DNA of 64,000 bases from Physcia stellaris (lineage: Eukaryota > Ascomycota > Lecanoromycetes > Caliciales > Physciaceae), in NCBI GenBank assembly GCA_018902385.1, contig JABSSW010000023.1, positions 124,001-188,000 of the forward strand, in the 5' to 3' direction. The notes below the pieces were generated by a model. That model saw only the letters and a list, made by a program, of their open reading frames with translations. It did no database searches and had not been told where the DNA came from. Both the position numbers and the translations under genes were made by a program. Shown piece by piece: positions 11,862-23,831 of the stretch. Position 1 is the stretch's first letter, and the number at the start of each line of letters is the position of its first letter.

Positions 11862-14800
11862 ATGGAGCGTAACGGCGATATAAGAAAACGCAAGCAAAGT
11901 CCAGTACAAATCAATCGACCTCCAAAACATTTTAAACCGGAGCTTTTCGACATGTCTGACGGTGCCTCAACCCCTGACGACAGTCACATGAACGGCATAG
12001 AAAGTGACGGCGAGACTAGCGCTCTACTTCCAGCAACTGCAACTGCGGACACTGCCGAATGGCAAGCAACGATCGAGAAAGTTGTCCGTAACGTAGTGTC
12101 TATACACTTCTGCCAGACCTGCTCTTTCGACACAGATGCAGCTTGTTCGAGCGAGGCTACAGGTTTCGTGGTAGACGCCGAACAAGGATATATCCTGACT
12201 AACCGCCACGTCGTCGGCGCAGGGCCTTTCTGGGGCTACTGTATCTTCGACAATCATGAAGAGTGCGACGTTTACCCCGTCTACCGAGACCCTGTCCACG
12301 ATTTCGGCATTCTGCGTTTCGATCCCAAAGCGATAAAGTACATGCCACTCACGGCCTTGGACCTGAGGCCCGATCTAGCAAAAGTTGGAGCCGAGATAAG
12401 GGTCGTCGGTAATGATGCTGGGGAGAAGCTCAGCATATTGTCAGGGGTCATCAGTAGGCTAGACCGGAATGCGCCAGAGTACGGGGAGGGCTACAGTGAT
12501 TTCAATACCAACTACATCCAAGCCGCCGCTGCCGCTAGTGGTGGAAGCTCGGGTAGCCCCGTCGTCAATGTTGACGGGTTCGCCATAGCATTGCAAGCTG
12601 GCGGGAGAAATGACGGAGCTGCGACTGATTACTTCCTTCCCTTGGACAGACCTCACCGGGCCCTGGAGTGTGTCAGGAAAGGTGTTCCCATAGAACGAGG
12701 CACGATCCAGACTCAGTGGATGATCAAGCCTTTTGATGAATGCCGAAGGTTAGGCCTCACTTCCGAGTGTGAGAACATGATCCGCCAGCAATTTCCTAAG
12801 GAAACGGGTATGCTGGTCGCGGAAATCGTTTTGCCAGAGGGTCCGGCAGATACGAAACTGGAGGAGGGCGACGTACTTATCAAAGTCAATGGCGACTTAC
12901 TCACCCAATTCATACCCCTGGATGCGATACTTGATTCAAGCGTTGGCAAGACAGTTAAGATCCTAGTTCAGCGAGGGGGGAAAGATGTTGAAGTGGAAAT
13001 GGAAGTTGGAGACCTCCATGCTATTACCCCTGATCGGTTTGTCACGGTTGGTGGAGGATCGTTTCACAATCTGTCATATCAACAGGCACGCCTCTACGCC
13101 ATTGCGGTCAAGGGTGTCTTCATATGCGAAGCTGCAGGCTCCTTCAGATTCGAGAGCACAGATTCGGGATGGATTCTGGATTCAATAGATCAGAAGAAGA
13201 CTCCAGATCTGGATACATTCATCGAAGTTGTCAAGAACATCCCTGATCGAGCACGCGTTGTGGTGACCTACAAGCATCTACGGGACCTACACACCCTGAG
13301 CACAAGTATCATCTATATGGATCGACATTGGGCCAAGAAAATGAGGATGGCAATTCGGAATGACCAGACAGGGGTTTGGGATTTCACCGACCTCGCCGAG
13401 CCATTACCAGCTTTACCACCAAAGCGGTGCAAAGCAGATTTCATAACGCTAGATGCCGTAGCACATCCAGCAGCAGCAGATGCAATCAAGAGTTTCGTGA
13501 GGGTATCCTGTACCTTGCCCCTGAAGCTTGACGGATTTCCACGAACCAAAAAGGTTGGGTTCGGCCTTGTCATAGACGCTGAGAAAGGCCTCGTCGTTGT
13601 GTCGAGGTCTACTGTTCCCTACGACCTTTGCGACATGTCTATCACCATCGCGGATTCCATCATCGTTGAGGGTAAAGTACGATTCATGCATCCTTTGGCC
13701 AACTATACGATAATACAGTACGATCCATCGTTAGTGGATGCATCGGTCAAGACAGCAAAGTTATCGACGGTCCCAATAAAACAAGGTGCTTCAACGATAT
13801 TCCTTGGTTTCAATCAAAACTTCCGAGCAGTCTTAACCCCAACCACTGTAACCGATATCACCACAGTAGCGATACCGTCAAATCCTGCAGCACCTAGATA
13901 CCGAGCCATCAATCTTGACGCCATTACCGTTGATACCGGCCTCAGCGGGCAATGCGGTAGCGGCGTTCTGATCGCGGAAGATGGCACCATCGAAGCACTC
14001 TGGCTGAACTACCTCGGTGAACGCTCGCATCACTCCTCCAAAGACGTCGAATACCACCTCGGTCTCAGCGCACCCACACTCCTCCCCATCATCGACCAAA
14101 TCCGCGCCGACACAGTCCCCTCCCTCCGCATTCTCAACATCGAAACCAACACCGTGCAAATGTCCCAAGTACGAATAATGGGCGTCTCCGAATCCTGGAT
14201 ATCCGCGGTCGCAGCCGCCAACCCTTCGCGGCACCAGCTCTTCATGGTCCGCAAAATCGACTGCCCGCCCTCCATCACCGCAGACGACTACCAATCCCTG
14301 AAAGAAGGCGACATCATCCTGACCCTCAACGGGCAACTCATCACCCGCGTCTCCGAGTTCGACATCATGTACAACAACCCCGTCCTCACCGCCCTCGTCG
14401 TCCGCAACGGCCAGGAAGTCACCCTCCAGGTCCCCACCCAACCGACCGCAGACCTCGAGACCTCCCGCGCAGTCATCTTCTGCGGCGCGATCCTGCACCG
14501 CCCGCACCACGCCGTGCGCCAACAGATCTCGAAACTCCACAGCGAAGTCTACGTCAGCGCGCGCACGCGCGGCTCCCCTTCGTACCAATACGGGCTCGCG
14601 CCCACGAACTTCATCACCGCGGTCAACGACGTGCCGACACCGACGCTGACGGAGTTTCTGAGGGAGGTGGTCAGCATCAAGGATAACACGTATTTCAGAC
14701 TCCGGGTTGTGACGTTCGATAATGTGCCGTGGGTGGCGACGATGAAGAAGTGCGAGCATTATTTCCCGACGGTCGAGTTCAGCAAGGTCGAGGGCGTGTG

Positions 14801-14897
14801 GACCCGGAAGGGGTTTGGGGAGGATGGGGGCGTGGGGGGGTTGGCGGGGGAGGTTGGGGGTGCGGATGAGGGTGGGGGTGGTGATGTGGAGGGTTAG
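11862..14897 (+). CDS. NMA111: Nuclear HtrA-type serine protease Nma111
   Basis: The 1011-residue product from the ATG at 11862 ([14 protein letters not shown]) matches the length and basic, NLS-like start of the Nma111 family: pro-apoptotic HtrA-like serine proteases with two protease-like halves and PDZ domains. The catalytic triad of the first half is intact: His ~116 in LTNRHVV, Asp ~147 in PVHDFGIL, Ser ~232 in [12 protein letters not shown]-like segments include [22 protein letters not shown], and in the second half [20 protein letters not shown]. The second protease-like half lacks an obvious full triad, as in the family. The open frame extends upstream in phase to an ATG at 11559, with a TGA directly before it, adding 101 residues that may be leader or a targeting sequence. 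The gene is intronless. The C-terminal ~25 residues are Gly/Glu/Asp-rich and lie on long G-runs, so their exact frame is less sure. Confidence 0.93.
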   Translation: MERNGDIRKRKQSPVQINRPPKHFKPELFDMSDGASTPDDSHMNGIESDGETSALLPATATADTAEWQATIEKVVRNVVSIHFCQTCSFDTDAACSSEATGFVVDAEQGYILTNRHVVGAGPFWGYCIFDNHEECDVYPVYRDPVHDFGILRFDPKAIKYMPLTALDLRPDLAKVGAEIRVVGNDAGEKLSILSGVISRLDRNAPEYGEGYSDFNTNYIQAAAAASGGSSGSPVVNVDGFAIALQAGGRNDGAATDYFLPLDRPHRALECVRKGVPIERGTIQTQWMIKPFDECRRLGLTSECENMIRQQFPKETGMLVAEIVLPEGPADTKLEEGDVLIKVNGDLLTQFIPLDAILDSSVGKTVKILVQRGGKDVEVEMEVGDLHAITPDRFVTVGGGSFHNLSYQQARLYAIAVKGVFICEAAGSFRFESTDSGWILDSIDQKKTPDLDTFIEVVKNIPDRARVVVTYKHLRDLHTLSTSIIYMDRHWAKKMRMAIRNDQTGVWDFTDLAEPLPALPPKRCKADFITLDAVAHPAAADAIKSFVRVSCTLPLKLDGFPRTKKVGFGLVIDAEKGLVVVSRSTVPYDLCDMSITIADSIIVEGKVRFMHPLANYTIIQYDPSLVDASVKTAKLSTVPIKQGASTIFLGFNQNFRAVLTPTTVTDITTVAIPSNPAAPRYRAINLDAITVDTGLSGQCGSGVLIAEDGTIEALWLNYLGERSHHSSKDVEYHLGLSAPTLLPIIDQIRADTVPSLRILNIETNTVQMSQVRIMGVSESWISAVAAANPSRHQLFMVRKIDCPPSITADDYQSLKEGDIILTLNGQLITRVSEFDIMYNNPVLTALVVRNGQEVTLQVPTQPTADLETSRAVIFCGAILHRPHHAVRQQISKLHSEVYVSARTRGSPSYQYGLAPTNFITAVNDVPTPTLTEFLREVVSIKDNTYFRLRVVTFDNVPWVATMKKCEHYFPTVEFSKVEGVWTRKGFGEDGGVGGLAGEVGGADEGGGGDVEG

Positions 14898-15780
14898 AAG
14901 TTGATTCGTGAAATAGAAGGATGAGCATCAGGGAGAGAGAGGTTCGAGGGGAATTTGCGTTTGAGCATTTTTGGTTGCATAGAGTACTCTGTTGCTTGTG
15001 GAATAGGTCATCATTGTAATGTAGGTAGGTTAGGAGCGGGATTTTCCGTGGGATATGGAAAGCATCACTTTGTATCACCATTCAACATACTATTAATCTA
15101 CCTAATCGACAACCTTTTTCACCGGTATCACCAGACCCTCTCTTTGATGCACCCGGTTATCGACATCCCAAACCATGACCGCAAAATCACCCATCTCCCT
15201 CCTTCCCCACTGATATCCTCCTCTAAATCCTCCACAACCGCCCTACTATATCCACGACCGCACCCAATTCTCAATCCCTCCCCCCCAGAAAAGCCCTCAT
15301 CCAGCACCATGAACCCATATCATATCATATCCCTCAGCTTGAAGTTCAATACCAGTAACCCACAACAAAATTCCCCTCCCCCGATGAATCTCTAAAATCC
15401 AAAAATCAAACATAGAGCAAGAACTCATCCTGCCTTTTACCTTTCGGTGGGGTTTGAAGGAGGTGGTCAGGAGAGGGGAGGAGGGGGGGGTTGTGGATAT
15501 TGCGAGATGTGAGCTGGGGAAGAGTTGCAGGGGGAGAGGGGAAGTTTGGGGAGGAAGGCTTTGAGAGTGTTTATCGTGGCTGAGTTGCTCTACATGGATG
15601 GTGTCGGGTCTTTGATGTCGATATTAGCGGTCGTGGGTAGGAAGTATAAATCGCAGCAGCAACGATACGACGACGGAAAGAAAAAGTCAATTATTCTCAC
15701 TACTACCCCTGCTACTGAGTCTCAATGCTATCGAACGTTTCCCGTTACAGGTTCCAATGGAATGCATCAAGTCTTTAACA
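14898..15780. other. Intergenic, low-complexity 3' region
   Basis: CT-rich and G-rich simple sequence (for example around 15170-15520) with no supported gene. It includes the 3' ends of Nma111 (+) and the C2H2 ORF (-). Confidence 0.45.
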
Positions 15781-15981
15781 TTAGTGGTTATGACGTTCTC
15801 GTAAGTGATCCTGCACGTCGGAACCGCTATCGAAGACTTTGTAGCAACGAGGGCAGATACGTTCGACGGGTAGAGGGTGCGCCTTCAGATGGGTACGTAA
15901 TTCGTTTCTGGACCGGAAGAGTTTGTGACAGGAGGGACATTTGTGCTGCTTGGGATAGTGATCGCTTCGCCGGCCGCCCAT
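15781..15981 (-). CDS. Small two-finger C2H2 zinc-finger ORF
   Basis: A 66-residue minus-strand frame begins at an ATG (15979-15981) and contains two consecutive C2H2 fingers. Finger 1 is CPSCHKLFRSRNELRTHLKAH (C-x2-C-x12-H-x3-H pattern) and finger 2 is CPRCYKVFDSGSDVQDHLRERH (C-x2-C-x12-H-x4-H). The protein ends two residues later at RHNH. Spacing of all eight metal ligands is intact, which is unlikely by chance. The frame upstream of the ATG reads KKPRLSTPLP back to an in-frame TAG that is part of a catag acceptor-like site, so this may be the last exon of a longer gene whose earlier exon I cannot identify. DNA or RNA binding is the usual role of such fingers; the target is unknown. Confidence 0.55.
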   Translation of the reverse strand: MGGRRSDHYPKQHKCPSCHKLFRSRNELRTHLKAHPLPVERICPRCYKVFDSGSDVQDHLRERHNH

Positions 15982-18900
15982 GGGTAGTGGCGTTGAAAGT
16001 CGGGGTTTCTTCTATGATGGATCTTAGAGGAGGTTCAAGGAGGCAGGAAGGATGTAAAGATAGACGATCTGGTGTCCACAATCATCCTTAATTAAATACT
16101 GTTCAGAGCTTGTTTGCCCTTCTGCACAAAGAAAGGCGAAACCCGTTGAGATTTTCAATAGTGGATAGTAGACTCTTTCATGCCATTTCCCGCCGTGATG
16201 TCCAAGGATAAAGTTCTGGCCCCAAGGCAAATCATCACGGCGAAGTGAACTTTGGCATAGGTTCAGGGTGCCTGCACGACCGCGACCATGGCTACAGCGC
16301 AGTAATATCGCATTATGGAAGTCGCGAGACTGGTGTCTTACTCACTCGTGATCCAGGCCGCTATAGGACCTAGACCGAGCACCATTGATCAATACCTCAA
16401 GTATTGAGTGGGTCAGCAGCAGCATGTATAATCATAATTAGGATAGCATCCAGCTGCTGCCAGCGGTATGAGAAGTTCATTTTTCGTGCTTCAAGCCTAG
16501 AAAGCTGTACACCTCTTCGTCTGGCAAGATAGGCGCCGTATCGGCGGTACCTTCGATTACTTGGAAATGCCCAGAAAGGCTAGATATTGGATAAGAGCTA
16601 GGAGGTAATTTTGTAAGCTCGATGTTTCTACATGGAACAGGAAGCCTCGAAAGATCAGGGCCGATTTTCGATTCCGGATAGGAGTCAGGTCCAAGTGGGA
16701 GAGTTCGGGTAAGACCATGAATATTAATGTTCCTTTCGTCAAAAGCCTGTACGTTATTTTGACACGCCATTTCTCGCCTCCAAGATTCGTTGTGAATAGG
16801 GCCACAAGCTAATGATTGTTTCCTATGAACGAACAGAGGATTAGCTAGGCCGTGAACCTATCTGAAAAACGATTAATCCCTGGGCAATACGAGATTCTTG
16901 GGCGGAAACGCAATGTCAAGAGTGAAGAGATGTCGAGGCATGCTTCATGCTTGTAGACGGATGCATGGACTTGCACCAGCAGTTGCATCATCTCCAACCT
17001 GCATGGGCAGCTGCGTCTCCCTGAGTTCACTGATCTTCCTCGTCTGGTCTTGCCCTTCCGGACACTTCTTAGTAAGCAACATCTTCAACCTAATTGGTGA
17101 TGCTGCCTGAATAGAAGTTACTCGAAGGATGGCAGCCATATCGGCTAAAAGACCTTACCAAAGGTATGCTATGGTCAAGTGTAATTAATTTAAAAGCGCC
17201 TTTCTTCATTTTGGTTATCCGAGGAACTGATGGCAAGGCATGTTGCTGACTTTTGGAAAAAGAAATATAAGAATGAGTACCAATCTCTGCCTGATTCTGA
17301 TCGGCATCAGACAGTTGCTCGAAAGGATACCCAACAAGAGCACTGCACAGTTCCGTGCCAAACCATATAATACGGTAGCTTTACTAGGTATTCGGATATG
17401 TCTAGAGCGAGGATCGATGCCCACAGAGAAGGTTGTATCCATTAAGGATGGGCGAAGGCACAAAATTGTAACATGGCAGCCCCTTGGAACTCCATGGACC
17501 ATGGAGCATGCATCGAGCCATTTTGACTCATCGTCCAAGCCCAGGCTAATACATATCTATTGTTCTTGCGGGCCTTGACGTCTCCATCGGTGCTCGGCTC
17601 AATCACTGCCTAGATATTTCATAGATAGACGTTCAATTGAGGACGTGACACGACAGGGATCTTTCGGCCATCCCAATCGGCTACAATCATCATGTTATGC
17701 GGGATATTTTTTCAGAGGAGGCTTATGTCCTATTGGAAGCGTAAGGACGTAGGAGAAACAGATATTGGACGGTTGGTCAACCGAACAAGCTTGATTCTGG
17801 GGTCGTAGGATTAAGGACGTAAGAAGGTGTATTGAGGTCGTACGGGGGCTTCAGCGGCCGAGTAATTATGTTTGAACCCGCACCCGTAGCTGTGGAGACG
17901 AAAACCTTCATCCCCGGACTGACTCCCTTAGGAAAGCTAGGGATTGTATGGCATTCCTAACCCCCGAAAACAGGCCTGATCAAATCCCCGCCCGTGGGGT
18001 AGCTTGTTCTATACTTCAGTATGGCCGTTCTTCGGTGAAGCAAGCTGGGCCGCTCATGTCGGCATCCGCGAACACCCCAGATTCCCAAACACATTGGATG
18101 CTGAAGCATGTTAGCGCCAAGTTGACCGTGGGGTGATGAAATATTGTTGAAGAGCTCAAGGGGTCCTTTCCATGCCCGGCACGACGGGATCGATCCATGC
18201 GGCGGAATTTCAAAGCGTAAAGACACGGAAACCGTGTGAGGAAACCGAAGGCGGGCCGGCTTCGACAAGCTATCTGGTATTCTCACACCTATGGGCAAGC
18301 AAGACTGATCGCTGTTCGCCTCTCTTGGATTTTGGCCCGCTCAGGATCAAGTCTTCGTACGTAGGTAAAGACGAATCGCTTGCGATCTTTCGTAGGGAGA
18401 TAGAGATGAACGGCTGGCGATGTTTTCATGCAGGCAGGAGATCCAGAAGGTCATGCTTGTGACTACCACCATCGAACAGCATTGTCTGCTACCAAGACTA
18501 CGAAAAGACCGGCATCCGGAAAATACATTCTTTTGACACAGGTTACAACTCTAAGGCCTAGCCCATTGAAACGCCAGTTAGAGGGTAAGAGAAACAAAGA
18601 GTAAGCTCCACCTACAATCCTTCTAGAAGACCTTAGTCTGCACAATCCCGCCTTCCATGCGCCCTTCCACGTTTCCCTCCTTCAATCTTAGCAACGCTAA
18701 TGCAAGATGCTCTTCTCAATCAATAGGAAAATGTCCCGAGAGGTTGTTTGGTCCGAAAACAAGGCCCTGGATCTAGAAAATATCCGTGCTTCGGCCTGAT
18801 ACTCGCACAGCTGATGCAGCCTCTAAGCTTAAAACTAGACACTTGAATTGGCGTCATAATACCCTGCAACCAGTGGCGACAGTGTAAAACCTGAAAAGTG

Positions 18901-20247
18901 GCCACGAACCCTTTCCTAATATTTCGAGCTCTTCGCTTTAGATAACCGTCTGAGAAGTTTGTCCTGAGGAAGGAAGAAGAAGAAGCCCAGGCCACCCTAG
19001 AGGAGCAGAGATTAGGCATAGGTGCATCGAGTCTTTTGCCCTTCCTCAAAATATCGGTCACGTTTTCTTTGTCCTAGTTGTCTCGCTACAGGCAGTATTC
19101 CGTGACGCCTTACTGCATCTACCCGTGTGGTAGAAGTGGCCCCCAACAGCTCGCACGGTCCTTGACGATGTCAATGTCTCCTGGAGGCTGAGTTTTCGAT
19201 GAGAAGAGCAAGTGCAAACCCAAGAAAAAGTCACGACACCCTCCAAGCATCTGATTTGCTTTCGCAAGAGACAAGATTGAAGCCGAACGAGCCAATCCCC
19301 GCTTGGCATACGTGTCATGCCATGTCTGAGCGTCCGGCCCGGGTAGATGCTCGGTTTGGTGAAACTTTTTGTTGCCAGGATACCTCGACGGAAGGGGTCC
19401 TTTTAAGGCTTCGTGCTGTTGTGGGTATGTAAGAATGCTTGCTCTATTGCACGGTCAGAAGCCGTCATATTCATGGCCAATCTCCGTGACTAGTCTACTG
19501 GAAAAGCGTGCCGTAAACAAGAGGCAGAAAACGGCGTGACTACGAACGGAAGAGACAAATTGATTGTCAAGCCTATATCAAGGGAGTCCGCCCAGGGAAA
19601 AGTCCCCCCGAGACACCTTGGAAGGCTTAGATGCACTGGCCAAACGAGAGAGAGCTACCTCATGCACAGTGCACTTCACCGCTGTCTCTCAATTTGTTAG
19701 GCTGCCTCGATAGATCTAGATCTAGTACAAAGCCTGATGCTTCTTGAGTCAAAAGGCAAACAGAAAGAGAACTCTTTACCAATTGTGGAATCGCGTTCCT
19801 TCACCGTATCCTGGATCTCAAGACAGATCTGTTAGCCTGCAGCATTGGCTGTACATTGACCAAGAACAAAGCCGGAAATCGCTACTGGATCTAGGGCTCT
19901 CGTCATCTGGCACCCTTTGGTTTCTTGAAAAGGGAGCCTCGCTGTCTTGTTCGAAAATATTAGGAGAGCTCCAGCCACAGGAGGTTTGACTGGTTGTCCA
20001 CTTTCGGTTGGTTTGTCCAGCTCAACAAAGCTGCTTCGCTTTCAAACATACTTGCCAGCATATAAGGTCGTCAAATTCGCCACTCATTGGCTATTTATCG
20101 ATCGTTCCTAGATCAAAGCTCAAGCTGTCTGTCCGTCTACCTCGAATATTCTTGCCAACCGTGGTCGCTCATTCACTTTTCCCTACTCGACAAGCAAGAC
20201 ACTGACGATCACATATCGACGCGGACTTCCCCATCTGGAGCTGCGTC
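15982..20247. other. 4.3-kb gene-poor region upstream of the APSES gene
   Basis: No long ORF, domain or exon chain could be supported on either strand. Frames of 60-113 codons overlap one another with no consistent codon bias. Base composition is not AT-rich, so this is not a RIP-mutated repeat, and I see no terminal repeats or transposase-like motifs. One ORF at 16477-16770 is listed separately. A long regulatory and leader region for the transcription factor downstream, or a non-coding RNA, would fit. Confidence 0.45.
16477..16770 (-). CDS. Weak unknown ORF, 97 residues
   Basis: This minus-strand frame begins MACQNNVQAFDERN and ends SFLGLKHEK. It has a soluble, protein-like composition with motifs such as GHFQVIEGTADTAPILPDEE, unlike the Ser/Arg-rich noise of neighbouring frames. 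I do not recognise the family. It has no obvious splice partner and no paralogue in the window. It could be a remnant exon, a small real gene or a chance frame. Confidence 0.25.
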   Translation of the reverse strand: MACQNNVQAFDERNINIHGLTRTLPLGPDSYPESKIGPDLSRLPVPCRNIELTKLPPSSYPISSLSGHFQVIEGTADTAPILPDEEVYSFLGLKHEK

Positions 20248-21715
20248 ATGGTATCGATTGCGTCGCTTCTGAACCCGCTTCCACCAGTCTTCCAGGAGTA
20301 CCGTCAGCTCCCGAGCCCTTGCTCAAGTAGTTGCACTTCTACCCCTTCGCCCTCATTAAGGCCTTTGAAGAAGCAGAAGATGTCGAAAGATGCAGCCATA
20401 TTTGCCAAGGGAAAGATCAAGGGCGAAATACGATATAAACCTTGCGAAACCCAAGACGCTGAGATCGCGAAGCAACATGCTCGATTTCAGATATACCCCA
20501 TGGGCCAGATTGGCAACTATTGCAGACATATCCCATATAATAGTGAGAAAAAGGCCTTCTCGGAAAAGACTGGCAGGGGGAGCTTCGAAGGTATGTCCCG
20601 TCGCTAAGAGGGTCACAGTCACGAAAGCTAATGGCATCTTTGCAGTATTCCAGTACACCTTCAAGGTACCTGGCGACGACAAGGAGTACACCGTAATGTG
20701 GGATTACAACGTTGGCTTAGTCCGAGTGACGCCCTTCTTCAAGTGTTGCAAATACTCCAAGGTAGGCTCTTCTTCAAGATTGAGATATCATGGCATCCGG
20801 CGCTGACGGTTTGCTATTTTCTTTCAGACCACACCAGCGAAGATGCTCAATAGTAATCCTGGCCTTCGCGACATCTCGCATAGTATCACAGGTGGCGCCC
20901 TTGCTGCTCAAGGTATGTCTCTAATCCCATGGCCAGCCCGCGGCATCAACTAACAACATCAAGGGTACTGGCTTCCGTTTGATGCAGCCAAAGCGGTAGC
21001 TGCAACCTTCTGCTATAATATCCGGTACGCGTTGACACCAGTCTTTGGCGTTGACTTCCTGTCGATCTGCGTTGAGCCCGAAGATGCGAGGTTTGGTCGG
21101 ATGGTCATTGATCGTGACATCGTGCGACGGTGTACAGAGGAAGCCCGTAGTTTCCGCGCATTGTCTAGAGAAGCTTCGACGAGTGGCCCTCGTACACCAC
21201 CACCATCATCACAGGGATGTCGGAAGACGTTCCCAAAAGCACTTAGGCCAAGACCAATCAAGAATTTGGAAAGCGAGAGTGGCTACGGGACAGATACAGA
21301 CCGTAGCGATGATTATCTCTATTCGCCTTCGGCTTCCTCCGGCTCAGCATGGACGGCCTTGAATACACCTAGATCAGTGGGATCACAACACTATCAGAGC
21401 TTGACTTTAGATCAGTTGACCTCAACCCTCAAGGGTCAGCAGAAGACAGCTTCTGCACTACAAGAGACTCGAAGCACTAAGCAGCCTGTATCAAGGAAAC
21501 GATTCCGATCGGACGATGAAGATGATGAAGCCGGATACGAGGAAGATGGCTCCTCTTCGCACTCATCCCTGGATACACCGATGCCAGACATGACCGAGAA
21601 GAAGTCGCCGGGCGTTTCACAAGAAACTCGAGCGGCATTCCAGTTAATGCAACTGAAGATGGATGATGCCGCCTTAGATGGAGATCGCTCAAGGCGTCGT
21701 CGGGCTTCAACATGA
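20248..21715 (+). CDS. APSES-type transcription factor (Xbp1/RgdA-like)
   Basis: Four exons, 20248-20590, 20646-20761, 20828-20912 and 20964-21715, have introns of 55, 66 and 51 nt and give 431 residues. The start [13 protein letters not shown] and the body [17 protein letters not shown] are characteristic of the Xbp1-like APSES group. The APSES/KilA-N DNA-binding domain spans about residues 85-240 and is assembled across all three splices: [62 protein letters not shown]. The remaining C-terminus is disordered, with an acidic/basic patch ([18 protein letters not shown]) and a terminal RRRR cluster that may serve nuclear import. Proteins of this group regulate growth, conidiation or stress responses in related fungi; the exact role here is inferred. 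It stands alone behind a long upstream non-coding region, as regulators often do. Confidence 0.92.
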
Positions 21716-22326
21716 GTGGAGGAGGGTTGTAGTTTTGGGCACGATGCAACGAGGGAGATTCAATGAGAGACGGATGAAGGAACGAAAGAGGCCATGTACG
21801 ATAGACACGGTAATGAAACCATCAAGCATAGACTGTAGAAGTATCTCATCTACCACCCTGTATCTTTCCCCATGTTATTGTGCCACCGCAGAACGCTATG
21901 GCCAGCCGTTGCCAAGACTTTCACATGCAAGCCCGTCTGGGTAGTAGTTCTAACGATCACGTGGAATATGAAAAGGAGAGATTTAGGTTGGTAGCTACTT
22001 ATCTTGCAGTCCTAATGACAGTACCTGTTTACTTAGACTTTCCAAGTGTTTACATCCTGTAGTGTATGTTGATCCCAAAATCATGGTATTGTTGTGATGA
22101 GCGTTGTCAGGTAGCTCTTGCCAGGGGTCCTTGCTAGCGAGGTTTCCATGGATAATGGATTTTAAAACTTGGCTGGCAGCTTATCGTCATCTTTCCATCA
22201 CTGCAAACCGCTCTGACTTCACAACAACAACAACCGTCAGAACAGCACAGATCCATCCTACCAAACGTAATCCCAAGCTTCATTGATTCCCGCAAGACCT
22301 CTGTTGATCGAAGAATTGCTATCGGT
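21716..22326. other. Intergenic region between APSES and reticulon genes
   Basis: 0.6 kb with no supported ORF. It holds the 3' end of the APSES gene and the promoter of the reticulon gene, including an ACAACAACAAC-type CA-rich leader tract just before 22240. Confidence 0.5.
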
Positions 22327-23831
22327 ATGGCTGACTATGATGCGCCTCCACAGCTCGGAGAAATCCCTCAGCGTTCGGAACTGAGAGTGCCTACTTTACA
22401 GTCAAACATGAACGACAATCCTGCCAACGGCTCGCTCCAGAGCACCAAGAATGCTATATATGACAGTGAGGTGAGCAAGAGACAAATCTATACCATTAAG
22501 ACCAAATCCAAAGCTAATACCGTCGCTTGCTTCCAGTTTCTCCTGCTCGCGTGACATCCTCACATCTAACGACTAATCATCACAGACGCTCAGTCTGCCG
22601 CGAGCACCATTCAGAATCATCCAGCTACACAGAGTATGCGTGATACCGTGAGCAATGGTTAGGTACGAAGCCTGAATGTGTACTTTTACGGTCCACCCAG
22701 CTAACATCGCCTTGATCTAGTTACTTCTCGCCAACCTTTTCCCTAGCTGAATGCTGACCTGAACAAGGTCCTGTGGCCGACACCGTCAAGGATCAACATG
22801 CCAAAACCACTTCCGAGTTCCAAAATCTGGCCGATTCCCGGACTTCGCCAAACGAGTCAACGGCAACCGGTCAACCCCTGACCCACTATCACTCCTTCTT
22901 CTACAATTTGTTGAGCGTGCGTATGGGCAAATGGCTACTCTGGTTCTTAGGCTAACGACATCAGTGGGAGAACCCTCGTGCTACCTCAATTGCATTCCTG
23001 TCAAGCGTCCTGTTCATATTTGCCGGCCGCTACCTGCCTGCACTTCGCTGGTCATTCAAGATCCTGTCTTACCTTCTTGGCGGTGTGTTATATCTTTCAA
23101 GATCTTAGCCCAAAACTTTGCTGACAATCTCAACAGCCATGGCAGGCCTCGAGATATTCGGAAAAGTGGCTTTCGGCAATGGCTTTGCTCGCGCCTTTCG
23201 ACCAAAGAAGTACTACACCATCCCCCGCGAGACCCTCGAGGCCTCATTAGAAGACGTCGAGCAATTTATTAACTTCTTTGTGATTGAGTTCCAGCGGATC
23301 CTCTTCGCCGAGAACGTCACCGCTACAACCGCTGCCTTTCTCGCCGCCCTGATCTCCTACGGGCTGATCAAGTTCACCCCTTTCTGGGGCTTGTCCCTCA
23401 TTGCTACTTCGGTTCTCTATCTGACTCCGTTGGTGTACAAGAGCAACAAGGAATTCATCGATGCACACCTCGAGAACGCGACCAACGTGGTCAATTCCCA
23501 AGCCTCTCAGGTCAAGGATCTCACAGCCCACCACGTCGGCCGTTACAGTGAGACCGCGAAACAGTACGCTGGCGACTACACCTCCAAAGCCCAGAGCTAT
23601 ATCGGTGCTGGGCGGGGCCGTTCCACTTCTCCCGAGGTCAGCAACTTGTCCAAAGTCGACAACTCCGTTCCGGCCCATGCTCCAGTCAAGTCCGAGGCTG
23701 GCGATGCACCAGCTTACCAATCCTCTGACTTCCCGCATGCACCGAAGCAGGAGCCTACCGCGGGTGCCACGTCCCACCAGGAGCAGTATGAGAAGTCGGA
23801 GTTTGGTGGGCAGGCTCAGCCGGCGATGTAG
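22327..23831 (+). CDS. RTN1: Reticulon-like ER-shaping protein
   Basis: Five exons, my best model being 22327-22465, 22586-22657, 22768-22916, 22965-23082 and 23137-23831, give 390 residues with closed phases. The N-terminal joins are the least certain: a gtgagg/gtgagc donor choice at 22466-22471 and a weak gttagg donor at 22658, chosen because it yields SNGPVADTVKDQ, the usual fungal reticulon start. The reticulon homology domain follows: HYHSFFYNLLSWENPRAT, a first hydrophobic hairpin (SIAFLSSVLFIFAGRYLPAL to ILSYLLGAMAGLEIF), the loop with RPKKYYTIPRETLE and INFFVIEFQRILFAEN, then a second hairpin (TAAFLAALISYGLIKFTPFW to SLIATSVLYLTPLVY). Reticulons insert hairpins into the ER membrane and stabilise tubules. 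The C-terminal ~120 residues are disordered. Confidence 0.9.

Noticed and set aside
13878-14759. 293-codon minus-strand ORF opposite Nma111
   Set aside because: It lies wholly within the GC3-rich part of a conserved gene; such bias opens antisense frames. Its Asp/Val/Gly/Arg-rich text has no domain.
15982-20247. Degenerate transposon or RIP-mutated repeat
   Set aside because: Base composition is near that of the surroundings, there is no excess of TpA, no terminal repeats and no transposase or reverse-transcriptase-like text.
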